Positions 1-10,199 of a stretch of DNA of 64,000 bases are shown in pieces. The notes below the pieces were generated by a model. That model worked only from the letters and a program-made list of their open reading frames with translations, had not been told where the DNA came from and ran no database searches. The position numbers were made by a program, and so were the translations under genes. The stretch comes from Harmothoe impar (lineage: Eukaryota > Annelida > Polychaeta > Phyllodocida > Polynoidae). Where the stretch lies: positions 7,006,001 through 7,070,000 of the forward strand of contig OX381708.1 in NCBI GenBank assembly GCA_947462335.1, given 5' to 3'. Each line of letters begins with the position of its first letter. The stretch's first letter is position 1.

Positions 1-54
1 CCACACGGACCTCCGTCCACTCAGCCCTAGCCAATATATAAATCCTACGGACTG

Positions 55-620
55 GCTCATTATCATTGGCTATATTATAGCATATTCAACGTTCATCACT
101 TTATACGATGTTACTCTTATCACCTGTCTTATCTGTATGTGTTTTACCTACAAAGACTACAAATACATTTTACTCCGCAAATAAATATATAATCATAATT
201 TATGCCTTCCTTGTATATTATAATGTGGGTAGAATTGTACGACTGTATAATTCTCTCCCATTATATAACTAGGAACGGCGCGGACTTATGTAACACCTCA
301 TCAACAATGCGCATGCGCAAACTATTGACTTCCGGGAAGACGCACGCTCCTCCTCCCACTTTTCAAATTGCCAGCGTACATGGTGGAACGATTTCCCACC
401 CACCACCCAAAAGACTTGCAGTCAAAACAAACACTTACCCACAGGGTTAGCTCATTATCATTGGCTATAACATAGCATATTCAATGTTCATCACTTTATA
501 CGATGTTACTCTTATCACCTGTCTTATCTGTATGTGTTTTACCTACAAAGACTACAAATACATTTTACTCCGCAAATAAATATATAATCATAATTTATGC
601 CTTCCTTGTATATTATAATG
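55..620. repeat. 171-bp direct repeat (55-225 and 450-620)
   Basis: The block at 55-225 recurs at 450-620 with only a few changes; both copies begin GCTCATTATCATTGGCTAT and end in TATTATAATG. Each contains an AATAAATATATAAT stretch that could serve as a plus-strand polyadenylation signal. The 224 bp between the copies differ and hold the promoter-like motifs listed separately. The arrangement is a local direct duplication. No coding sequence is supported: the reading frame at 202-450 has no recognisable domain. Confidence 0.75.
300..345. promoter_or_regulatory. NRF1-like palindrome followed by ETS-like site
   Basis: GCGCATGCGC at 309-318 is a perfect NRF1-type palindrome, and ACTTCCGGG follows at 328-336, an ETS core read on the minus strand. 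The pair is typical of TATA-less metazoan promoters. No gene could be assigned to it on either strand, so this is only a motif-based suggestion. Confidence 0.3.
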
Positions 621-914
621 TATGTGTGTTCGTTTTTTGAGCAGTAAATAACATTACCAATCCCTTATAATCTTGATTAGATTTCATCACAAAATTTAAT
701 GATAAGATATGTAGGTGACGCTTTTTCCAACATATTTTTGACAACTTTCATGTTTTTTCGAAGATTCTCACAGCTACACACTAAAACACGTTTATCTAAA
801 TGGGAAGACTCTTTAATGTCCACTATTAATTTGTCTCCAAGGTTGAGAAATGGCTAAAAATGGCTACTCAGAAATAACTTCCCGTCTTATCATTAGAAAT
901 GGTCAAGGCGAAAT

Positions 915-1214
915 ACTGTAAATATACTTTATTTCATGCTGTATATATTTTCGCGATTTTCAAATCGTGATAAATATGTACAGAGCGAATATCTTTTGTT
1001 TGACATGGTGAATTTTTTTTTCGCACGCTCCGCGCGGAAAACCACCCCCCCCCTGTTGTTAAAAAGTGATCACTCCCTTAACAGTTACAATGATTCAAAA
1101 CGAAGTAGAGAATATAAAAAACAACGCATGATACAACTGTTTGGAATCTTTTAAATTCAAATATTTCCTAAAACCATACAATGCGATTTCCAAAGTAGAA
1201 TAGTCAAGATTGGG
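915..1214. mobile_element. Truncated MITE ends and duplicated flank
   Basis: At 917-990 lies a degraded piece of the TTTCGCG element that is intact at 30704-30910. At about 1010-1077 is the right end of the GGGAGTGATCA element found whole at 1465-1722. The 132 bp after it (1083-1214) recur almost unchanged after the second element (1727-1858). Because both copies share a flank, this is a local segmental duplication and not two independent insertions. Confidence 0.6.
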
Positions 1215-1464
1215 CGAATATCTATCCCTTATAGACATACTACTACTATACTGCAAAATCCGCGAATCTAAGTACACATGGAAGTGCACTTTGTGGTCAA
1301 TTCGTGAAAATATATATGTTCACAGTAACTACCTGGTAACTTCCATTTCTAACCGTAACTTCCGGGATAAATAAAGCATTGCTTTGCAGACTCATGGTGG
1401 CCAGATGTAAATTCTTGATTTATGTCATTTACTATGCCCTACATAGGGATTATCCACGCTATTA

Positions 1465-1722
1465 GGGAGTGATCATTTTTTAGCAACATGGGGGGGGGGG
1501 CAAAAAAATGTGGACCCCTTGACCGGGGGGTGTAAAAAATTTGGACCTCTTGGGGGTCAAAATTTTTTAACCTGTTTTGGGCCAAAAATCCCGCGTGTTA
1601 CTATGCTTCAAAGAGCCCCCCGCGCGGCCCGATTTTCGACCCGGTGGGGGGGTAAAAAATTTCGAGTGAAATTTTTTTTGCACGCTCCGCGTGGAAAACC
1701 ACCCCCCCTGTTGATCACTCCC
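1465..1722. mobile_element. G/C-tract MITE, PIF/Harbinger-like ends, copy 1
   Basis: The ends are inverted repeats of GGGAGTGATCA type, flanked by TTA on the left and TAA on the right. A 3-bp TWA target duplication is characteristic of PIF/Harbinger elements. The interior is built from runs of G or C of 6 to 11 bases alternating with AAAATTTTTT-like tracts. It carries no transposase, so it would be non-autonomous. Confidence 0.65.
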
Positions 1723-1858
1723 TAAACAGTTACAATGATTCAAAACGAAGTAGAGAATATAGAAAACAACGCATGATACAACTGTTTTGATTCTTTTATT
1801 CAAATATTTCCTTAAACCATACAATGCGATTTCCAAAGTAGAATAGTCAAGATTGGGC

Positions 1859-2670
1859 ATTAAACATATCCAACATCTAGCATCTTTTAGACTATTGTCT
1901 ATTAGCTCTACTTACAACTTCAGCAAAATGCGAAATTGCATGTTTGATCACGCAAATACTAAAGTCATATATGCTAAATTGTAATTTAAACTGTATACTA
2001 CACTCCTGTGGTCGAAAATGTGTATAATGAACAAAAAGAAACAACGATCACAATGGTAAAATTCAAAGCCAAACATACTTTCTGAGTTTAGAGCACAAAT
2101 ATTGTCGCTGATATCAAGCTTGCTACAACAGGACAATCTGTGTTAAAGTACCAGAACAGGCTGGACTAAATTGTTCACTTCAATTTAACTTTAAGACATT
2201 AGATGACTAGACATGCATAGGTTAGAGATCCATGTATGTGACTCATCGAACTCTTTGATTGTCCTGCCAAGTATCAAAAACTGGCATAACCTCAACCAAA
2301 TTACTCTGAATATTCGGTGTGGCTCATTTATAATCAAATGCAGTGTGAATGTAACAAACAGAACTAATGCCTAGATGTTTTATTCTGAATTAGACCATAA
2401 AAATACAAGGAATAACACCATCCTACTAAACACTGAATACTATTACAAACTCAACCTGATTCCACTAAATATTTAGATGTTACCTATTTATATTCAAATA
2501 GAATGCTAATGTATCATATACTTTTCTTATGCAGCATGCGATTCTATGGGAAAGGCATTCAAGATGGTGTTTGTGTTCCGCAAGATTTCAGTGTTCCCAA
2601 TGTGGCTCATTTAAATCTCACAGGGCCTGGAACAGTCACAAATATGTAGTTATTTCAAAAGTTTAAAAAA
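1859..2670. other. Intergenic, no feature seen
   Basis: AT-rich unique-looking sequence. I see no supported coding region, RNA gene or repeat here. Confidence 0.5.
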
Positions 2671-2680
2671 GTCTTAGTAA

Positions 2681-2998
2681 GGGAGTGATCATTTTTTAAC
2701 AACAGGGGGGGGGTGGTGGGTTTCCGCGCGGAGCGCGCGAAATTTTTTACCCCCCCCCCGGTCAAGGGGTTAAAATTTTTTACCCCCCCCCCCTTAGGGT
2801 CGAAAATCGGCTTGCGCGCGGGCCCTTTGAAGCATAGTAACGCGCGGGCTTTTTGGCTCAAAACAGGGTCAATTTTTTTGCCCCCCCCCCCAAGAGGGGT
2901 CCAAATTTTTTTGCCCCCCCCCGGTCAAGGGGTCCAAATTTTTTTGCCCCCCCCCCAAACCCACCACCCCCCCCTGTTGATAATAAATGATCACTCCC
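2681..2998. mobile_element. G/C-tract MITE, PIF/Harbinger-like ends, copy 2
   Basis: The element has GGGAGTGATCATTTTTTA at the left end and its complement at the right end, flanked on both sides by TAA (2678-2680 and 2999-3001). The interior contains several tandem C-run plus AAATTTTTTT modules, so either strand alternates long G tracts with A/T tracts. The apparent reading frames across it are composition artefacts. Confidence 0.7.
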
Positions 2999-3001
2999 TA
3001 A

Positions 3002-3386
3002 ACCGTATTCCCTTTGGCCGGCATCCTCCTGAACTTACATGTGCAGAGTGTACACTACAGACATTAAGAAATCAACTGACACTTTCTGTTTTTTTATGTT
3101 TCTTTGGAGGAAATCTATAGCAGTTTACATGTTAGTGATATAAGAGAGGATTACACTGCTACAAATACTTGGGTGAGACCATACATTATGACATCTCCCA
3201 AACTATCTACCGCCTGGTACTGGGGTTAATGCTATACTCGATAACTGATGGCAGAGACATGGAAGTATACAAGAATATGTTGCACTACCAAGTTTCTCTA
3301 ACTTATATCCATTGCTATAAGCTGACCCCTGACAGATTTGACCTTTGACTAAAGCTATAGCTAGTTGACTAAGTTGAATTACCGTT
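3002..3386. other. Region downstream of KLHL-A
   Basis: No gene or clear repeat. For the minus-strand KLHL-A gene this is the 3' side; no convincing polyadenylation signal was picked out. Confidence 0.4.
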
Positions 3387-5072
3387 CTAAGATGCAGATG
3401 GGAGGGAGAGCATCACACAGAAGTTGATGTATAAATCAAAGGGAAATTCATCGAGGCTAGCCTGAATCTCAAGCCTATTTCGGTTCAAAACCCATTTTTC
3501 ACAGTATTTTGTGGTCTTGTTTACTCCCTCTCCTTCTCCAGTCACAGACGAGAAGCCTAGGATGTAAATAGAATTTCCATTTGTAAGTAGTCTGGATTGC
3601 CTATCCACTCCCAGTGATCGTGGCATAACAAACTTTGACCACTGGTTGATTGATGGCGTGTAGTAGTTCAGAATGCTACCATGATCAAAGGCCACCAGGA
3701 CCTCCTCACCATTCAACTCCAGGATCACTACCTCGGAGTACAAACCAGGTCTGGTAGCCTTCTCTTCCCACTGTCCGGTATGGGGATCAAAGCAATCTAG
3801 CCTGTCTGAGAAACGAACACGAGTATCCGGATCATCAATGAATCCACCGAGAATATAAATGCAGCCAGCAATGGAGACAGCATGGGACCCAAATGATGCA
3901 ACAAGTGTTTTGCTGTTGACGGTGCTCCATGAGTCAGTCTGAAAGTCATACTTCTCAATGACATCAGTTTCTTCGTTACACTGTCCCCTCATGCTAATCC
4001 CACCGAGGGCATATAGGTACTTATCATGGTAAACTAGAGCAGGGAGATCCCGGGGTGCTTCCATGGAGGCCATGGTAGACCAGCTCAAAGTTCTGGGATC
4101 GAATATAAAACATTCTGCTTCATCCTTGTAATCAAAAACAATCACAAAGTTGTTAATCTCCACGAAGGGCAATGGTCTTTTATCAAGGTTTGGTGGTTTT
4201 ATTGCATCCTGACGTATCCAGGATTTTTCCTTGTACAATGAGTACAGGATTCCCGGGAGATTTGGAGGCACACCAAACCATACAGGGGTAGGATCACTCC
4301 TGACTTTAGCTTGCATTGACTCATCCAGTACCTTCTGGTGTGTGGGAAGGCTGTGGTAGATCAGTGCTTTCTTTACTAGGTCATGCCATGGTTTGTCCGA
4401 ATCTGAGAATATGTAAACATCCTTAATGTTTTTAAGTTCAGCTGGGGACATCAGGCAATACCGTATACGGGTCATGATGTCATTGATGTGATCATTTACT
4501 CTCTTACGATCTGCTTGTAGCCACCGCTTAGCAAAAATGTAGAGGTCCCATTCAGACTTTTCCCATAAGTCCATCAAAATCACAAACTCATCATATGGCA
4601 TTTCCTCATCAACAATTGCATCAATATTCTGCTTTATAAACCTGACTGAATGTTGAATACCATCTTCAATGGCATATGTTTTGAAGAAATATAGAATATG
4701 GAAGCAGTTTTCCTTGTTTACTTCCTCACACAGGGATGCAGTGCATAGTTCAACAGCAGCAGGGATCTGGAGATAAACGGCACATGCGAGGCGCTCTTCT
4801 GTGCTGGCGTTAGACGACCCAAACTGTCCTGTGTAGATGAACTCTATCAGATCTTTTACTGCAAGCGAACTTAGTCCTTCAAGTCTCACTCTGTCTTCAC
4901 GACTCTCCTTCATACCTCCTGTCAACATGGCCTTAAAGTAGTCACTGACAGAGGCCATGACTAGTTTATGCACCTTGAACTGTTCATCCTCTACTTCTAT
5001 GGTGTAGTCTAACAGTAGGTCTTCCTGCCAGAGGGTGCAGGCGCCTTTGGCTAGGCCGATCTCAGGCAACAT
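3387..5072 (-). CDS. Kelch-like protein A (BTB-BACK-Kelch)
   Basis: Predicted adaptor of a Cullin-3 ubiquitin ligase, 561 residues in one uninterrupted exon. BTB spans about residues 19-117, with the hallmark HKLVMASVSDYFKAML; the phi-x-E triplet thought to contact CUL3 is M54-K55-E56. BACK spans about 122-220 and ends near the family linker ALIYHSLPTHQ. The remaining 300 residues form a Kelch propeller with clear diglycine repeats YLYALGG and IYILGGF. The start is chosen at the ATG of MLPEIGLAKGA. The position seven codons upstream that matches the ATG of paralogues C-F reads GTG here. A splice acceptor, TGTCTTTACAG, lies at about 5131, so a 5' untranslated exon should lie upstream. The family is certain; the substrate cannot be read from the sequence. 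Confidence 0.93.
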   Translation of the reverse strand: MLPEIGLAKGACTLWQEDLLLDYTIEVEDEQFKVHKLVMASVSDYFKAMLTGGMKESREDRVRLEGLSSLAVKDLIEFIYTGQFGSSNASTEERLACAVYLQIPAAVELCTASLCEEVNKENCFHILYFFKTYAIEDGIQHSVRFIKQNIDAIVDEEMPYDEFVILMDLWEKSEWDLYIFAKRWLQADRKRVNDHINDIMTRIRYCLMSPAELKNIKDVYIFSDSDKPWHDLVKKALIYHSLPTHQKVLDESMQAKVRSDPTPVWFGVPPNLPGILYSLYKEKSWIRQDAIKPPNLDKRPLPFVEINNFVIVFDYKDEAECFIFDPRTLSWSTMASMEAPRDLPALVYHDKYLYALGGISMRGQCNEETDVIEKYDFQTDSWSTVNSKTLVASFGSHAVSIAGCIYILGGFIDDPDTRVRFSDRLDCFDPHTGQWEEKATRPGLYSEVVILELNGEEVLVAFDHGSILNYYTPSINQWSKFVMPRSLGVDRQSRLLTNGNSIYILGFSSVTGEGEGVNKTTKYCEKWVLNRNRLEIQASLDEFPFDLYINFCVMLSLPSAS

Positions 5073-5130
5073 GGCTGATGGTAGCGAGTGCACGACCCTC
5101 TACAGATGGCTGTCAGATTGTACAAGAATC

Positions 5131-5675
5131 CTGTAAAGACATAATATTTACTCCATTACTGCCATTTGTTTTCCCTTAGATACTCCACAACTATTGAGCA
5201 TTTGTCGTACTGGATAGACAGGTTATCAAAATTAGCTATACATGAATTGCTAAACAAAATTAGCTATACACGACACACAAATTCTGGCCAATATGCTGTA
5301 CTGTGGCAGGCACCCTAGACGATGGGATGCCCCATAGTGATACAAACCACACAACCTAAGCCCTGTGGATCCCAAATGTAATGCCCTACACCTTACGCAT
5401 GTAGATTATACCAAGATGAACTGAATGGGAGGAAGTCGCATAATACGTTAGATCATTCTATATTTGCGGGAACTGTACATTGACTAACTACTAGAAAAAG
5501 TGGGTGATTTACTAGCAGAGGTAATGCCTTCGTCCCACCAAAACGGTGCTAATCATAATATAAGAAAACGGCTATAGATAGTGTATTTTTCAATAGTTTT
5601 GATTTAAAAAGACATAGACTAAGGAAGAAACTGCCTATGAAGAAGAACATTGACAAGTTTGCCCTTCAGGAAGAA
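5131..5675. other. Upstream of KLHL-A, presumed 5' intron/promoter
   Basis: This non-coding stretch should hold the first untranslated exon and promoter of gene A, given the acceptor at 5131. No donor or TATA element could be fixed with confidence. Confidence 0.3.
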
Positions 5676-5771
5676 CGGCATAGCTCTCCTAGGTGAGAAG
5701 ACAAACGTTTAGAGCGTTATCTTAATAAGACTATTAAGATGGTCTTATTTGTCTTAAATTTGGTACCTAAA

Positions 5772-6134
5772 GCAGCCTTTGCCAAATCCTGCCGGACAGT
5801 GACAATGTCCGCCTAAAATGGCTCTGGTCGGGCAGAATGACTAGTGCTGCAGGACCAGATGTCCTGCACATTCTAGGCTTTCCAAAACTGAAAGAATTTT
5901 TCAAATATTCCAACTAGAACTGAAGTTACAAATTCTAGAGTGCACTCTAATATTCTAGGCAAATTATAGGAAGTTTTTGTTATTATTTTCTTTCATAAAT
6001 CCTATTCTATTCTAAAGGTTATGCAAAACTTTGATTTTGTTATCCGGTCCTGCAGAAATCTATCCGGTCCTGCAAAATTGGCTAGCTGCAGGACCGATTG
6101 TCCTGCATGCCGAAAAGGTTTTGGCAAAGACTGC
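5772..6134. mobile_element. MITE with GCAGYCTTTGC ends, copy 1
   Basis: The ends are GCAGCCTTTGCCAAA and TTTTGGCAAAGACTGC, an inverted repeat, with TAAA next to each end. The interior repeats GTCCTGCA and TCCGGTCCTGC on both strands. A second copy lies at 28937-29290. It is nested inside the element at 5676-6475. Confidence 0.65.
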
Positions 6135-6230
6135 TAAAGTTGAACTTAGAGGTCGCCAACCTCCCCCCCCCCCCCCCCCCCCCAAAGGGTGACCAATGGA
6201 CCCTATGACAGATCGTTGTCATAGGGGGAA

Positions 6231-6275
6231 CCTAACCCTAACCCCAACCCTAACCCTAACACACCTAACCCTAAG
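6231..6275. repeat. Interstitial telomere-like (CCCTAA)n
   Basis: About six degenerate copies of CCTAACCCTAACCC-type sequence occur here, the complement of TTAGGG, which is the telomere repeat of most animals. The array lies inside a mobile element just after a long C run, so it is interstitial and not a chromosome end. Confidence 0.75.
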
Positions 6276-6475
6276 AAAAAAATTAACTGTCACAGTAAAT
6301 GATCGCCTGGAAACACTACACTGCTCGACCACCCATAACATACTAAATGGAGTGGTGCAGCTCCTTGTTTTACTAGTATGTAAGACCCTGAATTAAGACT
6401 TAAGATTAAGATAACGCTCTAAACATTTCCGTATTTCCGTATTTGCGGAAGAACGTGCCTTTGTCTTCCTAGTGG

Positions 6476-7553
6476 AAGGACAGTCCTTCGTAGAAGAGAG
6501 TTCCCTGATAATGCTGAGTGAGTAACAAACGTCTAACTCTTTAAGGATGGCTTGTTCCCTCAGGTAACATTTGTCATGATGATGCACCAATACTGCCTTG
6601 GCACATAATGCCAGCATGATGTATGAATATAGCCTTGTTGAGTTACATCTATGTGTAACCTCTGACACTTCTCCAACACTTCCAACTTTGAAGACGTGTA
6701 CACTTCGAACACTTGCCACTTTCTTATTCTTTTTCTACAAAACTGAGCATAGGCCTACATGTGCCATGTATCGTTGGGTGAAAATGTCACAAACCATCAA
6801 CACAGGATTGATGCCTATATTTCTAGATCCCTGGTTATTGCTGTTACCCCCAAGACAAAATCAGAAGGAATGTCTGTGTGTTAGTTAAACTGTTAGAAAT
6901 CGCCAACCTGTTATTCAAATTATCTCAATGAAATTATCGCAAGATATAACAGAACAAGCCCATATTATGCATATTTTGAGCGTTTATTGGAAATTTGATA
7001 GAAGCAATCTACTAAAGATTAAAAATCTGCAAAGAACATACAGACTACACTTGAACCTTGAGAAAGTATGAAACCTTTCAGAATGTATCAAACATGAAAT
7101 ATAATACTTGGGTATCCATCGTCTCTTGGACTCTTTCATATTCCTAACACCTTGTGTTCAGGTAACATGGCCCAAAAACAATAGGGTAGGTAGGTCGATA
7201 TACAAATAAAATATATTTTAGTTTAAAAAAAAGTGTTTTTTTGGGCCTTATTAGAACTGTCCAACTTGTTTACTATGACTGCTTCAACCCTTCACTCATG
7301 GCAATTTTGGAGGGTTGTCAAACAGATTAGAAGAGGAAGCTCTAAGATGTTTATGCTATTCGGATAATCGAGACTGGACAGCATTATTCTGACTGAGCAC
7401 ATTGCTGCATGCTTTTCTGACACAGAACTCAGTCAGCTTTGTAGAACTATTTACATGACGCTAGTGATGGAATAAATGTGTATCTAAATCTCTGTCCATG
7501 TCCATTTATTTCGCCTGTTTTTAGTATGACCCATTTCATGTCAACTCAGTAGT
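6476..7553. other. Region downstream of KLHL-B with one small repeat
   Basis: No gene is supported. At about 7158-7250 is a short degraded element running from GGTAACATGGCCCAAAAA to TTTTTTTGGGCCTTA, related to the element at 52339-52577. The TTTATT at about 6981 reads AATAAA on the minus strand and could end the gene B transcript. Confidence 0.4.
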
Positions 7554-9248
7554 TCATTTCAGCTTCAGTGATGCAGGTGGTAGGGAGAGTAGCAAACAGA
7601 AATAGCCAAATGAGTTGCTATCATTTGTTACTAGGGGAAATTCATCCAGACACGTTTCGACCTCCAGCCCATTCTGTCCGAAGGTCCATTTCTCACAGCA
7701 ATCTGCAGTCTTTGTTTCTCCTGTCTTACGCTTGACATTTAGAATATAAAGAGTGTTTCCTCTGGTTACTAGTTTGGACCAGTCAGTCCAGTGAAGGGTG
7801 CAAGGGCGACTAGTGTCATATACCGACCACTGGTCAGTCCATGGTTTGTAGTAGTGAAGTGTGGACATGAATAAGGATTCAAAGCCAGCAAGCACTCGCT
7901 CACCATTCAACTCAAGAACTACTATGTTGGAGGATGGCCTAGATGTAGCTGCCTTCTCTGTCCACATCCCAGTATGTGGATCAAAACAATCTAGCCTGCG
8001 TGTTTCATTAAGGTCATCTGTCCATCCACCTGCAATGTAGATGCAGCCAGCGAGTGAGAAGGCGGGGAAATCTGCCAATGCAACAGGAGTTCTGCTGCTG
8101 ATGGTGCTCCAAGAATCAGTCTCAAAGTCATACTTCTCAATTGTATCAGTGTTAAGAGACTCCTCTCCTGTGCTATCTATTCCACCCAGGGCATATAAAT
8201 CTTTGTCATGGTAGACTAGGGCACACTCATCCCTGCGTATTGTCATAGAGGCCATGGCAGACCAAGTTGATGTTCTAGGATCGAAAATAAAGCATTTCTT
8301 CCCTCCAATACATACAATAACAAAGTTGTTAACCTGGACACAAGGTGGTACCATGGTTTTACAAAATGGTGGAGGATTGATTGTGTCTTGGGGTACCCAG
8401 AACTTTTCCTCGCGCAGTGAGTACATTGTAGGGGAACATGGAGGCAGGCCAAAGCATACAGGGGTAGGGTCACTCCGGACTCTGGTCTGCACTGAATCTT
8501 CCACTACCTTCTGGTGTGTCTGCAGGCAGTGATAGTTCAAGGCTTCCTCCATCAGATTGAGCCATGGATCATTGGAAGTGGAGGAATTGTACAAATCCCT
8601 AATGGATCCAAGTTCAATCGGGGACATCAGACAAAACCGTATACGAGTCATGATATCATTGGTGTGCTCCTTTCTTCCCTCGTCATCAGCTTGTAGCCAC
8701 TCTTTAGCCATAACAAACAGGTCCCATTCAGATCTTTCCCAACAATCCATGAAGCTCACAAATTTATCGTATGACATCTCTTCAGGCTTGCAGTCATCAA
8801 CAATTGCATCAATATTTTTCTTGACAAACTTGACTGTCTGTTCAATGCCGTCTTTAATGTGGTAGGACTTGAAAAGGGACAGAGTATGAAAGCAGTTCTG
8901 CTTAGAGAGTAACTTGGAGCATGCTTTAACAGCAGCAGGGATCTGGAGATACATGGCACATGACAGCACATCTTCCAGACTGGCTTTAGAGGATCCAAAC
9001 TCTCCTGTGTAGACAAAGTCAATCACATTTTGTACTGCAAGCGAATTTAGTCCCTCAAGTCTGACTTTATCTTCCCGACTCTCCACCATACCTCCTGTCA
9101 GCATGGCCTTGAAGTAGTCACTGACAGAGGCCATGACAACTTTGTGCACCTTGAAACGTTCATCCTCCACTTCTATGGTGTAATCTAACAATAGTTTTTC
9201 CTCCCAAAGGCAGCAGGCGCCCTTAGCTAGGCCGATCTCAGGTAACAT
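7554..9248 (-). CDS. Kelch-like protein B (BTB-BACK-Kelch)
   Basis: Predicted CUL3 substrate adaptor of 564 residues in a single exon. BTB spans about residues 19-115, with HKVVMASVSDYFKAML and the phi-x-E triplet M54-V55-E56. BACK follows, slightly shorter than in A because the LLSKQNC junction lacks the EEV.K residues, and then the NYHCLQTHQ linker. Kelch diglycine blades include LYALGGI and IYIAGGW. I take the ATG of MLPEIGLAKGA as start; the position matching the first codon of C-F is TTG here. An acceptor, TCCTCTTTCTAG, lies at about 9295, so the 5' untranslated region is interrupted by an intron as in the other members. The Kelch half differs strongly from A and C, suggesting a different target. 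Confidence 0.93.
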   Translation of the reverse strand: MLPEIGLAKGACCLWEEKLLLDYTIEVEDERFKVHKVVMASVSDYFKAMLTGGMVESREDKVRLEGLNSLAVQNVIDFVYTGEFGSSKASLEDVLSCAMYLQIPAAVKACSKLLSKQNCFHTLSLFKSYHIKDGIEQTVKFVKKNIDAIVDDCKPEEMSYDKFVSFMDCWERSEWDLFVMAKEWLQADDEGRKEHTNDIMTRIRFCLMSPIELGSIRDLYNSSTSNDPWLNLMEEALNYHCLQTHQKVVEDSVQTRVRSDPTPVCFGLPPCSPTMYSLREEKFWVPQDTINPPPFCKTMVPPCVQVNNFVIVCIGGKKCFIFDPRTSTWSAMASMTIRRDECALVYHDKDLYALGGIDSTGEESLNTDTIEKYDFETDSWSTISSRTPVALADFPAFSLAGCIYIAGGWTDDLNETRRLDCFDPHTGMWTEKAATSRPSSNIVVLELNGERVLAGFESLFMSTLHYYKPWTDQWSVYDTSRPCTLHWTDWSKLVTRGNTLYILNVKRKTGETKTADCCEKWTFGQNGLEVETCLDEFPLVTNDSNSFGYFCLLLSLPPASLKLK

Positions 9249-9339
9249 GGCTGATGGTAGTGACAATCCTTTACAGATGGCAGTCTAGAGAACCCTAGAA
9301 AGAGGAAAAAGGAAATTCATTAACACAGGGGATGATGAT

Positions 9340-9480
9340 ACATGCATGGTTATTTCATGGTGAATACGGACAGTCAAGGTTAAAGCAATGGGAGGGCCAT
9401 TCCCCAGGGTAGCGTGCAATAACCCTAGGTCGTATCGCACGCTGCGGTCATATTGCACGCTCCCGAGGGTCGCCATGGCG
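9340..9480. repeat. Dispersed TGCAATAACCCT repeat
   Basis: The block from TTTCATGGTGAATACGGA through GCGTGCAATAACCCT and TATTGCACGCT recurs at about 41788-41895 and 46716-46822. It is a dispersed repeat of unknown class, with short internal TGCA-centred inverted repeats. Confidence 0.55.
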
Positions 9481-9494
9481 TTTCTAGGCTACCG

Positions 9495-9575
9495 AAGCTC
9501 ACGTGACTTGTACGGAATTCAAAATGGCGGCCGACGGAAGTAAACAAACGCCGCGGAAGTAAAGAAACATCGTGG
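9495..9575. promoter_or_regulatory. Promoter-like cluster: E-box, YY1-like, ETS-like motifs
   Basis: CACGTGAC occurs at 9500-9507, AAAATGGCGGCC (YY1-like) at 9521 and CGGAAGT (ETS-like) three times up to 9570. The cluster lies 200 bp upstream of the gene B splice acceptor and could be its promoter. The YY1-like motif faces the plus strand, where no gene was found. Assignment is inferred from motifs only. Confidence 0.35.
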
Positions 9576-9663
9576 AAGTAAAGAAACATAGACTACATAT
9601 CTATTTTACATCCATAAACCCTGAAATAAACACAGAGCTTCACTCAAAAGTGCCCTCGTCAAT

Positions 9664-9731
9664 GGTTACTGCACTTGAGGTGCCTGGCCCGTACTGCACG
9701 CTGGCCGCCAGGCACCTCTCGTGCAGTAACC
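9664..9731. repeat. Long hairpin
   Basis: Two 25-base arms, GGTTACTGCACTTGAGGTGC... and its near-complement, surround an 18-base loop. The mean identity of the arms is high, so this is probably a tiny fold-back element or the remains of one. Confidence 0.6.
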
Positions 9732-10199
9732 ACTGACTCAGTCACTTTAGCGTGCAGCTCTGTCTATTTATTTAAGGTGTCTAAATCCACATTTTTAGGG
9801 TCTAGGAATACTATTAGAGCATAAAATTTCATTTCCCATACATATTATGTGCCTGGTTAGGGTTGCTATTTCTTTACAAAATATGGCGATGGGCAGTAAT
9901 TTGAAGTGGCTACATGCAATTTGGACCCCTTGAAGTGGGGGGGGGGGGACCAAAAGGATTTGGGCTCCTCTTGAAGGGGGGGGACCAAAAAACTGCATTT
10001 ACGAATTCATGTTTGGGGTCCACAAAGAACTTTCGTCAGAGGCTGGGTTTAAAGGGGTCTGTCCCCGCAAGAGTGCATCCATCTTGTGCCCTATGCTATG
10101 ATTGGTAAACACCAGGACCCGCCCACAGGCTGTCTCATGCACCACCCACCCACCAATATCCTTCTGTAACGAGCGGCCACAATAACTATGCTGAACTAA

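Larger units (their letters stand above)
5676..6475. mobile_element. Inverted-repeat element with nested MITE and telomere-like array
   Basis: The left arm has ATAGCTCTCCTAGGTGAG and then TTTAGAGCGTTATCTTAA. The right arm at about 6400-6470 has the complement, TTAAGATAACGCTCTAAA. A better-preserved relative lies at 57018-57536. The interior holds the MITE at 5772-6134, a 22-base C run near 6162 and a CCCTAA array at 6231-6275. No transposase was seen. Confidence 0.55.
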
